Source: an uncultured bacterium
GTDB taxonomy: Bacteria > Bacillota > Clostridia > Lachnospirales > Lachnospiraceae
Assembly: GCA_937916345.1 (NCBI GenBank)
Contig: CALFUE010000020.1
Location: 1 to 30,041 of the forward strand
DNA: 30,041 nucleotides
Reading direction: 5' to 3'
Shown here: piece by piece, positions 15,392-22,305 of the stretch
Layout: each line of letters starts with the position of its first letter
How positions within the stretch are numbered: the stretch's first letter is position 1
Notes under the pieces: generated by a model
Told to the model about the DNA's origin: nothing
Databases searched by the model: none
What the model saw: the letters and a program-made list of their open reading frames with translations, nothing else
Position numbers and translations under genes: made by a program

Positions 15392-16044
15392 GCGCACTCC
15401 CCCTTTCTCGCCCGGCGAAACGCGCTTAATATCACGCTGTCCTTTTTCTCCGTGACTCTCCTGCACATACCCACAAGCACCTTTTCCATCTCCCGGGATA
15501 TGCCCGTGAAGCCCTTGTAATGCCCATACTGCATGCCGATCCTCATGACCTCATCCTCCTCGGTGAGATTCAGCACACTAAAGGAAGTGACGAATGGATT
15601 TTCGTCAGTCAATATGTGCTCTATCTTTTTGGATGCCACCATATCCGGCAGAAAGCCTCTCACGATCACATCCACCGGGCGCTCCAGGAGCGTCAGATAT
15701 TTTTTGTATTTCTTTAACAGGGAAATTGAAGGATCAAGGCACAGAAATATCTCGTCACAGGTACGCAGAGCAGCCATATCCGGCCATACTCCGAAATCCA
15801 CGACGACAAAATCGTAGCCCGAAATAGAACTGATGTCGCTCACCAGTCTGTAGTAATCTACATTTTTATAATTGATAACTGAAAGATCTCCACCCGGATC
15901 AGGAATGCAATATTCACTGGCCCCCTCATAGCTGTTGTCGCAATGGGCGGTAATGAATGCCATATTCTGAATGATGGAGGTTAAATAAATTGAAATATCT
16001 GTCTGGGAAACACCAAACAGACCAATGATCTTTGCCTCTGACAA
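15388..16044 (-). CDS. CpaE/TadZ-like protein with degenerate P-loop (first of pair)
   Basis: The predicted 218-residue protein begins with a MinD/ParA-like beta strand and loop, KIIGLFGVSQTDIS. This is where GxxGGxGKT should be, but the Lys is missing. A Walker B-like strand YDFVVVDFGVWPD at about residue 77 and EIFLCLDPSISLLK follow, typical of the family. It is the first gene of the Tad-like operon. The start codon is TTG at 16042-16044, with AGGAGG seven bases upstream; no ATG is available nearby. Together with the next gene it makes a pair of non-canonical MinD-like proteins, perhaps one functional heterodimer. Confidence 0.65.
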   Translation of the reverse strand: MSEAKIIGLFGVSQTDISIYLTSIIQNMAFITAHCDNSYEGASEYCIPDPGGDLSVINYKNVDYYRLVSDISSISGYDFVVVDFGVWPDMAALRTCDEIFLCLDPSISLLKKYKKYLTLLERPVDVIVRGFLPDMVASKKIEHILTDENPFVTSFSVLNLTEEDEVMRIGMQYGHYKGFTGISREMEKVLVGMCRRVTEKKDSVILSAFRRARKGECA

Positions 16045-16088
16045 ACGAATGCCTCCTCTCGTTTGTCCTCGGCTTTTGGGGTAGAGTT

Positions 16089-16117
16089 AATATACACCCA
16101 TTTTTTTGATTTGTAAA
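16089..16117 (-). promoter_or_regulatory. Sigma-A promoter of the Tad-like operon
   Basis: TTTACA (16112-16117) and TATATT (16089-16094) lie 17 bases apart on the minus strand, just after the fhs stop. No terminator follows fhs, so readthrough from fhs is also possible. Confidence 0.7.
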
Positions 16118-16145
16118 GAGGTTTTTATAATAAATGCCGCATACA

Positions 16146-17816
16146 TTAAAACAAGCCTGTAATATTTCCCCGGGCATCCACATCGATATCCAGCGCCGCA
16201 GGATGACGCGGAAGTCCCGGCATAGTCAGAATATTTCCCGTGAGTGCCACCACGAAGCCGGCTCCCGCGCTGACATAAGCCTCGCGCACTGTTATGTCGA
16301 AACCAGCGGGTCTTGCAAGAAGCTTCTCATTGTCAGAGAGAGAATACTGCGTTTTTGCGATACATACAGGAAGATCGCCGAAGCCATTTTGGGTCAGATT
16401 TTCAAGAGAACTCTTCGCGGCAGGCAGATAATTAACGCCGTCAGCCCCATAGATCTCCCTCGCCACAGTCTCGATCTTTTCGGTCAGGCTCATTTCATCC
16501 GAATAGATCGGCGCGAAATCCGATCTCTTATTATCAAGGGTGAAAAGTACCTTTTCAGCCAGAGCCCTGCCGCCCCCGGCTCCCTTTGCCCAAACTTCCG
16601 ACAGAGCAAACTCACAGCCCCTGTCCTCACAGAATTTTTTGATGAATTCATATTCCGCCTGAGTGTCTGCCGTGAAGGAATTGAGTGTCACGACGATGGG
16701 GACATTGTATTTCTGGAGATTTTCGATATGCTTTTCCAGATTCACGATACCGCGCTCCAATGCACACAGATCCTCCTTTGAAAGATCCTCTTTCTTAACG
16801 CCGCCATTGTATTTTAATGCGCGCACGGTAGCGACAAGAACTACGGCATCCGGCTTTAAGCCCGCCTTCCTGCACTTGATATCCAGGAATTTCTCCGCGC
16901 CGAGATCCGCGCCGAATCCCGCCTCTGTTATCACTATATCGGCAAGCTTTAATGCATATTTCGTGGCTCTGATGGAATTGCAGCCGTGTGCGATATTTGC
17001 GAAGGGACCGCCGTGTACCAATGCGCCCGTTCCGGTCAGTGTCTGCACCAGATTAGGCTTTATGGCATCCTTGAGCAAAGCTGCCATAGCGCCCACTGCA
17101 CCGAGATCTTTTGCCGTTACGGGATTTCCGTCCAGATTATAGGCCACTATTATCCTCGACAGCTTATCCTTTAAGTCTTCCATTCCCTCGCAGAGACACA
17201 ATATCGCCATAATCTCCGTGGCGACAGTGATGGAGAAATGATCCTCACGGACGAAGCCGTCGGACTTTGGTCCGAGACCTGCGACAATATTTCTCAAGGC
17301 GCGGTCATTCATATCCATACAGCGCTTGAGCACGATATTTCTGGTATCGATCCGAAGCTCGTTTCCCTGATGGATGTGATTGTCAAGGAGCGCTGCCAGA
17401 AGATTATTCGCAGATGTTATGGCGTGGAAATCTCCGGTAAAGTGAAGATTGATATCATCCATGGGAACCACCTGGGCATAACCTCCGCCACAGGCTCCTC
17501 CCTTAATTCCGAAACAGGGACCTAAGGAAGGCTCTCTGAGGGCGAGAATGGCGTTTTTACCCATGGCTCCCAAGGCCTCTCCGAGGCCAATGGTTGTGGT
17601 GGTCTTTCCCTCTCCCGCAGGTGTGGGATTTATTGCGGTGACCAGCACCAGCTTTCCATTCTTTTTATCCTTTATTCTCTCATACAGACCATCATCCAGC
17701 TTTGCCTTGTCTTTACCGTAATATATGAGTTCATCCTCATCTATGCCGTAATCTGCCGCCACATCCTTTATATGGCGAAGCTTTGCCTCTCTTGCTATCT
17801 CGATATCGGTTTTCAT
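16146..17816 (-). CDS. fhs: Formate-tetrahydrofolate ligase
   Basis: At 556 residues this is full length for the ATP-dependent ligase that makes 10-formyl-tetrahydrofolate from formate, feeding purine synthesis, formyl-Met-tRNA and C1 metabolism. The P-loop TPAGEGKTTTTIGLGEAL is near residue 65. The family blocks GIKGGACGGGYAQVVPMDDINLHFTGD and ALVHGGPFANIAHGCNS (both split here from longer conserved runs) and the C-terminal MPGLPRHPAALDIDVD are all present. The start ATG has GGAGGG just upstream, and a perfect extended -10 promoter lies about 115 bases upstream. It is divergent from the PqqD-kinase gene and is followed directly by the Tad-like operon. Confidence 0.98.
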   Translation of the reverse strand: MKTDIEIAREAKLRHIKDVAADYGIDEDELIYYGKDKAKLDDGLYERIKDKKNGKLVLVTAINPTPAGEGKTTTTIGLGEALGAMGKNAILALREPSLGPCFGIKGGACGGGYAQVVPMDDINLHFTGDFHAITSANNLLAALLDNHIHQGNELRIDTRNIVLKRCMDMNDRALRNIVAGLGPKSDGFVREDHFSITVATEIMAILCLCEGMEDLKDKLSRIIVAYNLDGNPVTAKDLGAVGAMAALLKDAIKPNLVQTLTGTGALVHGGPFANIAHGCNSIRATKYALKLADIVITEAGFGADLGAEKFLDIKCRKAGLKPDAVVLVATVRALKYNGGVKKEDLSKEDLCALERGIVNLEKHIENLQKYNVPIVVTLNSFTADTQAEYEFIKKFCEDRGCEFALSEVWAKGAGGGRALAEKVLFTLDNKRSDFAPIYSDEMSLTEKIETVAREIYGADGVNYLPAAKSSLENLTQNGFGDLPVCIAKTQYSLSDNEKLLARPAGFDITVREAYVSAGAGFVVALTGNILTMPGLPRHPAALDIDVDARGNITGLF

Positions 17817-17922
17817 ATCTAACCCTCCACTTTTAATATGTTTTTATCACGAACAGAGAATGCCCCGCCCGTGATAAAGTCTCCGGCGGATTGCGAATGT
17901 CCGCTTTACTCAAGCACACATC
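17817..17922 (-). other. fhs 5' leader with two hairpins
   Basis: The roughly 105-base leader contains hairpins at 17886-17904 (GCGGA...TCCGC) and 17843-17878 (TTTATCACG...CGTGATAAA, 9 bp). No T-run follows, so neither is a terminator. Because fhs is often controlled by ZTP or folate riboswitches, this was checked by eye: the conserved ZTP elements (the CCGCCUGGGC-type 3' segment) are not there. Function is unknown. Confidence 0.35.
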
Positions 17923-17928
17923 CATTAA

Positions 17929-17957
17929 ATTATAGCAAACCGTGTCTCTAAAAGCAA
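17929..17957 (-). promoter_or_regulatory. Sigma-A extended -10 promoter of fhs
   Basis: The minus strand carries TGCTATAAT (-10 box TATAAT at 17929-17934, with the extended TGn) and a weak -35 TTGCTT (17952-17957) 17 bases away. It lies back to back with the kinase promoter, the two -35 regions being only 8 bases apart. Confidence 0.75.
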
Positions 17958-17964
17958 CGGAATA

Positions 17965-17993
17965 TGTACAAAACAGGAACATTATGTTATTAT
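17965..17993 (+). promoter_or_regulatory. Sigma-A extended -10 promoter of the PqqD-kinase gene
   Basis: TGTACA (17965-17970) and TATTAT (17988-17993) are 17 bases apart, with TGT before the -10. Transcription would start near 18000, giving a leader of about 45 bases with AGGAG at 18032-18036 before the ATG at 18045. Confidence 0.6.
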
Positions 17994-18044
17994 TGAGACA
18001 CTTAAAGAAATGTTTCCCTGAAAATATTCAACAGGAGCTGCGAG

Positions 18045-19223
18045 ATGCTTTACAAAAGTAGAAATGTACTTTTCATGAATATAGGCGGAGTGGACACACT
18101 TATTCCCCTGGCTCAGAATATCTGTGACAGAATGCCGATCCTGAGACTGAATGATACCGGCAGCGAGATCTGGAAAATGACAGGCTTCGGCTCGGAATTA
18201 TCCGATCTTGTGTCGCGCCTCGCTCTCTTCTATGATTTAAGCGAAGATGACATGGAAGATTTCAGGAGAGATATCACCGATTTCACGGATCAGCTCATAG
18301 ATTGCCATGCGATCGTGACAGAACCTGATGATAAAAAAAGCATGCCAGGCTTTAAGCTGCCCGCTCTCACCACTCTCCCCTCTGCAATTGGTCTCAGCGC
18401 CGCAGGCTTAGATCTCCTGCTTCACACAGACAAAAAGTATATACATCCGGATCTGCGGGCTTTCATATCTGACACTCCAGCAGCAGAGAGCCACCAGGAT
18501 GTCTTCTTTTCCTCAGAAAAAACAGCTGCCAAAGAATTTGACCCCGTGATCGACGACCCGCTGCTGACACTCTACGAATATGAAAACGGCTACCTTTACC
18601 ATCATCCCGCGAACCGCTCTCTTAAGGATATGTTCGTATCAAAGGACGCCCGCTGCTGTGTCATGTATACAGATGATATAGATTCGGAAGCTCTTCCGGA
18701 AGAGCTGTTCTTCGCCCTGAGGGAGAGCTATCTCTATCTGGCATCCCTGCACGATATGTACTGCCTTCACTCAGCCTCTGTCAAATACCAAAACAGCGAT
18801 GAGGCACTTCTCTTTTCCGGTCCTTCAGGCATGGGCAAATCCACTCACACCGGACTCTGGAACAAATACGAGAACACAAGTTACATAAACGGGGATCTGA
18901 ATCTGCTTGCCCTCGAGGATGGTGTGCCTGTAATCAAAGGTATCCCCTGGTGCGGAACCTCCGGCATCTGCGACAACAGGACACATCCCGTGCGCGCTGT
19001 AACCCTCCTTCAAAAAGGACCGGAGAATATCATCATTCCAATGGATGAAACAGATATCATAACCGGTGTTTTCATGAGGATCACATCACCCAGATTTGAC
19101 CGCGATATGACAGAAAAAATAATAGATTTCCTGAACAGATTCTGCTCCGGTATAAGGGTCAGAAAGCTCTCCTGCACCGTGTCGGAGGAAGCCGTTAAAA
19201 CTATCAAAAAAGAATTATTTTGA
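18045..19223 (+). CDS. PqqD-like domain fused to HPr-kinase-like ATPase
   Basis: The 392-residue protein has two parts. Residues of about 8-95 look like a PqqD/RiPP-recognition domain: ILRLNDTGSEIWKM followed by LSDLVSRLALFYDLSEDD and FTDQLIDCHAI, the usual LNxTGxxIW...Y-D...L pattern. After a linker, residues from about 195 to 390 form an HprK/PEPCK-like kinase domain with Walker A GPSGMGKSTHT at about 258, then INGDLNLL, and then GIPWCGTSGI at about 303. Related kinases phosphorylate ribosomally made peptides (lasso-peptide kinases), with PqqD as the leader-binding part. No precursor peptide, radical SAM enzyme or transporter gene is adjacent. It is the only plus-strand gene and its 3' end overlaps the CPBP protease by 9 bases. 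The substrate is unknown; the peptide role is inferred from family. Confidence 0.75.
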   Translation: MLYKSRNVLFMNIGGVDTLIPLAQNICDRMPILRLNDTGSEIWKMTGFGSELSDLVSRLALFYDLSEDDMEDFRRDITDFTDQLIDCHAIVTEPDDKKSMPGFKLPALTTLPSAIGLSAAGLDLLLHTDKKYIHPDLRAFISDTPAAESHQDVFFSSEKTAAKEFDPVIDDPLLTLYEYENGYLYHHPANRSLKDMFVSKDARCCVMYTDDIDSEALPEELFFALRESYLYLASLHDMYCLHSASVKYQNSDEALLFSGPSGMGKSTHTGLWNKYENTSYINGDLNLLALEDGVPVIKGIPWCGTSGICDNRTHPVRAVTLLQKGPENIIIPMDETDIITGVFMRITSPRFDRDMTEKIIDFLNRFCSGIRVRKLSCTVSEEAVKTIKKELF

Positions 19224-20033
19224 GATGATGTTCAGTCTTTTGCGAAGCTTTGTCACCATGACCACGGCGATGATCAGAACTGCCGCAAAGCTTGCAAAGG
19301 CAATTCCCAGATACATATCATAGCCCATTTTTTCGAGATCATAAAACCCGAATTCCGTATTTAAGACGGACAGAAGATTTGCGGCGCCATGTCCTATGAT
19401 CACGATATAGATATTCTGATAATATTCCATAAATATCCCAAGCAGTACTCCCATAAAAAGACTGTAGGCAGCCTGAACCAGATTTGCGTGAAAGATCGAA
19501 AAAAGAAGCGCGGAGGTGATCACGCCGGGAACGACTCCCAATACCCTTCTGACCCGGCAGAACACAATCCCGCGGTACAGTATCTCCTCCGCAAGCGGCG
19601 AGAGCAGCACATAGGCTGTCAGTTCCAAAAAAAGGCTCCCTGAGTAGAGAGTCTCCGCCACTTTTCCGTAACCCTCCGAATAGCCGGACAGATTTATGAC
19701 ATTTACGAAGGCATTTCCGCAGCAGCAGGCGGGAATAAAAGTCAGAACCGACAGTACAATACCCCCCGGATCAGGCCATCCTCCTGCCTTCACGGCGAGT
19801 TCTCTGTCATTCCACTCTCTGTAAGCCTTTTTTTCCCTGAGATAAAACAACGGGTAGATCACCGCGAGCCCCACCGACATACATATCAGCTGGCGCAGGG
19901 TACCTGATACCGCAACCCCGGTCTCTTCCGCTATATATACTACGGCTACGGATACGAGGCGCATCACCGAAAAGTACAAAAGCACCGGCAGAAATATCAT
20001 CACTATATGGTATTCTCCGGAACCCTTTACCAT
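19215..20033 (-). CDS. CPBP family intramembrane metalloprotease
   Basis: This 272-residue membrane protein has about eight hydrophobic segments and the three Abi/CAAX-protease motifs: LAEEILYRGIVF at about residue 145 (EExxxR), FSIFHANLVQA at about 185 (FxxxH), and GHGAANLLSV at about 222 (HxxxN/H). These give the glutamyl/His active site within the membrane. Members process prenylated proteins or act in peptide export and immunity; here the target is unknown. The ATG at 20031-20033 shares one base with the parC stop (TGATG), so it is translationally coupled to parC. Its 3' end overlaps the convergent PqqD-kinase gene. Confidence 0.88.
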   Translation of the reverse strand: MVKGSGEYHIVMIFLPVLLYFSVMRLVSVAVVYIAEETGVAVSGTLRQLICMSVGLAVIYPLFYLREKKAYREWNDRELAVKAGGWPDPGGIVLSVLTFIPACCCGNAFVNVINLSGYSEGYGKVAETLYSGSLFLELTAYVLLSPLAEEILYRGIVFCRVRRVLGVVPGVITSALLFSIFHANLVQAAYSLFMGVLLGIFMEYYQNIYIVIIGHGAANLLSVLNTEFGFYDLEKMGYDMYLGIAFASFAAVLIIAVVMVTKLRKRLNIISK

Positions 20034-22270
20034 CAGCGCTTAACTCCCTTGCTGGCACGTCCAAGCACGCGTAATGAGGACAGATCAAACTCACCCTTTG
20101 AACCCTCTGCTATCCTGCCGCCTTCAGCAGGGAGAGGATATACCTCACGAACCTCATCATTCCCGGACAGAGTAATACCCTTCACACCCACGGCAGTCTT
20201 TTTCTTTTCGGGTATATCCCCCGCATCTACGCGCAGAAACATATTATTCTTTGTGGCATAAACCAGGCTTTCCGCCTCATTCACATCTATGACGGACACA
20301 AGGCTCGCCCCTTCATTTAGCCTGGTCGCCTTGTTCATCCTGTTTTTCAGATCAAACTCCGCTCCTTCCACCCTCTTGCTCATTCCGTCGCTGCTGGTAA
20401 AGATGAACTGCCTGACAATTATCTCCTCCAGATTGCCAACATAAACGAAACTCTCCACTGCGGAGTCGTACCTGCTCACATTATCTATGGGCTTTCCCTT
20501 GTCACGAAATTTGGTGAAGGGTATATCCGAAACCTTTATTATATGCAGGTTTCCGGCGGTGGTGAAAACTCCCACACGGCCGGTGTTTTTTACAGTAAAT
20601 ATAAATCTGTTCTCGCTCTCCACGGTCTCTCTGTTTCTCTCATAGGAAGCCATATCGATGACCTTTGTGTAGCCGAAGCGGTCCATGAGGAAGCACACAT
20701 CCATCTCCTCTATTGGCTTTTCTTCGATGACGATCTCGGATAACTGCTCCAGGCCTGTGCGGCGGGGCTGTCCGTACTCCTTCTGACAGGCGTTCAGCTC
20801 CCTTATTATCACCTTTGCCATGGAGCCGCGATTACTCAGAATATCCTCGTACCCGGCGATATTTTTCAAAGTCTCGTCGTGCTCTTTTATGAGGGCTTCT
20901 ATCTCAAGTCCAACCAGCTTTGACAGGCGCATCTCAAGTATCGCCGTTGCCTGCCTTTCTGTAAAGCAGAGCTTCGCGGCATCCCGCTTTGACTCCTCGC
21001 TCTTAAATTTTATATTGGCGGTCTCACCGGTCATGAGACATTCCTTTGCCTCCTTCACGGTCTTTGAACCGCGGAGTATCTCTATGATGAGGTCGATGAC
21101 ATCGCAGGCCTTGATGAGTCCCTCCTGAACCTCCTTTTTGTCAAGCTCCTTTGCAAGAAGTGTATTGTATTTTCTGGTGGCAAGCTCATATTGAAATTTT
21201 ACATGATGGCGGATAATGGGCACTATTCCGAGTGTCTCCGGCTTTCCGTCGCATACGGAAAGCATATTTACGCCAAAGGTGTCCTCAAGCCTGGTCTTTT
21301 TATAAAGGAGATTGAGTATATTCCCGGCGTCGGCGCCTTTTTTCAGCTCAATGACGATCCTTATACCCTCCTTTGAGGACTGGTTGGAGATGTCGGTGAT
21401 GTCGCTTGTCACACGGGTCTCCACCAGATGATATACATCATTCAAAAACTTTCCTATGCCGGCGCCTATCATGGTATATGGGATCTCTGTGACCACGATG
21501 GAGAGCTTTCCGTTTTTGCCTTTCTCTATCTCTGCCCTGCCCCGGATCTTTATCTTTCCGACGCCGGTGGAATAGAGCTGCAGCAGCTCATCCCTGTTTG
21601 TGACGATTCCGCCCGTGGGAAAATCCGGTCCCTTGATATACTCCATCATCTGCACGGTATTGATATCCGGATTTTTCATATACGCCTTCACGGCATCTAT
21701 CACTTCACTCAGGTTATGGGGCGGAATGGATGTCACCATTCCGACGGCGATACCCTCAGCTCCGTTTACCAGGAGATTTGGTATCTTTACCGGGAGAACC
21801 TCCGGCTCCTTTTCTGTCTCGTCGAAATTGGGAATGAAATCCACCACATCCTTGTCGAGATCCGACAGAAATGCCTCCTGGGTTATCTTTTTTAATCTGG
21901 CCTCGGTATAACGCATGGCGGCAGCGCCATCCCCCTCTATGGAACCGAAATTGCCGTGTCCGTCAACAAGGGGAAGGCTCTTCTTGAAATCCTGAGCCAT
22001 CACAACCAAAGCCTCGTAAATGGAAGAATCGCCATGGGGGTGATATTTACCCATGGTATCTCCCACGATCCTGGCGCTCTTTCTGAAAGGTTTGTCGTAC
22101 CTGATGCCCAGCTCATGCATATCGTAGAGAGTCCTTCGCTGCACGGGCTTCAAACCGTCCCTCACATCCGGGATCGCCCTGGAAATGATGACGCTCATAG
22201 CGTAATCGATATATGATTTTTGCATAACCTCGGAAAACTCGGTCCGAAGTATCCTGTCTGAATCGTCCAT
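20033..22270 (-). CDS. parC: DNA topoisomerase IV subunit A (ParC-type)
   Basis: The predicted 745-residue protein is the DNA-cutting subunit of a type IIA topoisomerase. The winged-helix part has KPVQRRTLYDM, HPHGDSSIYEA (quinolone region with Ser and Glu at the usual sites) and the catalytic Tyr121 in AAAMRYTEARL. The C-terminal part (from about 490) is the beta-pinwheel region. It lacks the GyrA box QRRGGKG, which favours ParC over GyrA. The start ATG at 22268-22270 has AAGGAAGGA upstream; a longer frame from 22309 overlaps parE and is less likely. It follows parE by 35 bases and works with it to separate daughter chromosomes. GyrA could be excluded fully only by finding gyrAB elsewhere in the genome. 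Confidence 0.88.
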   Translation of the reverse strand: MDDSDRILRTEFSEVMQKSYIDYAMSVIISRAIPDVRDGLKPVQRRTLYDMHELGIRYDKPFRKSARIVGDTMGKYHPHGDSSIYEALVVMAQDFKKSLPLVDGHGNFGSIEGDGAAAMRYTEARLKKITQEAFLSDLDKDVVDFIPNFDETEKEPEVLPVKIPNLLVNGAEGIAVGMVTSIPPHNLSEVIDAVKAYMKNPDINTVQMMEYIKGPDFPTGGIVTNRDELLQLYSTGVGKIKIRGRAEIEKGKNGKLSIVVTEIPYTMIGAGIGKFLNDVYHLVETRVTSDITDISNQSSKEGIRIVIELKKGADAGNILNLLYKKTRLEDTFGVNMLSVCDGKPETLGIVPIIRHHVKFQYELATRKYNTLLAKELDKKEVQEGLIKACDVIDLIIEILRGSKTVKEAKECLMTGETANIKFKSEESKRDAAKLCFTERQATAILEMRLSKLVGLEIEALIKEHDETLKNIAGYEDILSNRGSMAKVIIRELNACQKEYGQPRRTGLEQLSEIVIEEKPIEEMDVCFLMDRFGYTKVIDMASYERNRETVESENRFIFTVKNTGRVGVFTTAGNLHIIKVSDIPFTKFRDKGKPIDNVSRYDSAVESFVYVGNLEEIIVRQFIFTSSDGMSKRVEGAEFDLKNRMNKATRLNEGASLVSVIDVNEAESLVYATKNNMFLRVDAGDIPEKKKTAVGVKGITLSGNDEVREVYPLPAEGGRIAEGSKGEFDLSSLRVLGRASKGVKR

Positions 22271-22305
22271 GATCTGTCCTTCCTTTAACGCTAAACACAA
22301 GGCCA

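Noticed and set aside
17817..17922. ZTP (pfl) or tetrahydrofolate riboswitch upstream of fhs
   Set aside because: The conserved 3' CCGCCUGGGC-type segment and the other invariant bases were not found; only generic hairpins are visible.
17984..18061. 25-codon frame (MLLLRHLKKCFPENIQQ...) overlapping the start of the PqqD-kinase, considered as a precursor peptide or leader peptide
   Set aside because: It starts at or before the predicted -10 box, so it would not be in the transcript, and it has no leader-core features. A mapped start upstream of 17980 would reopen the question.
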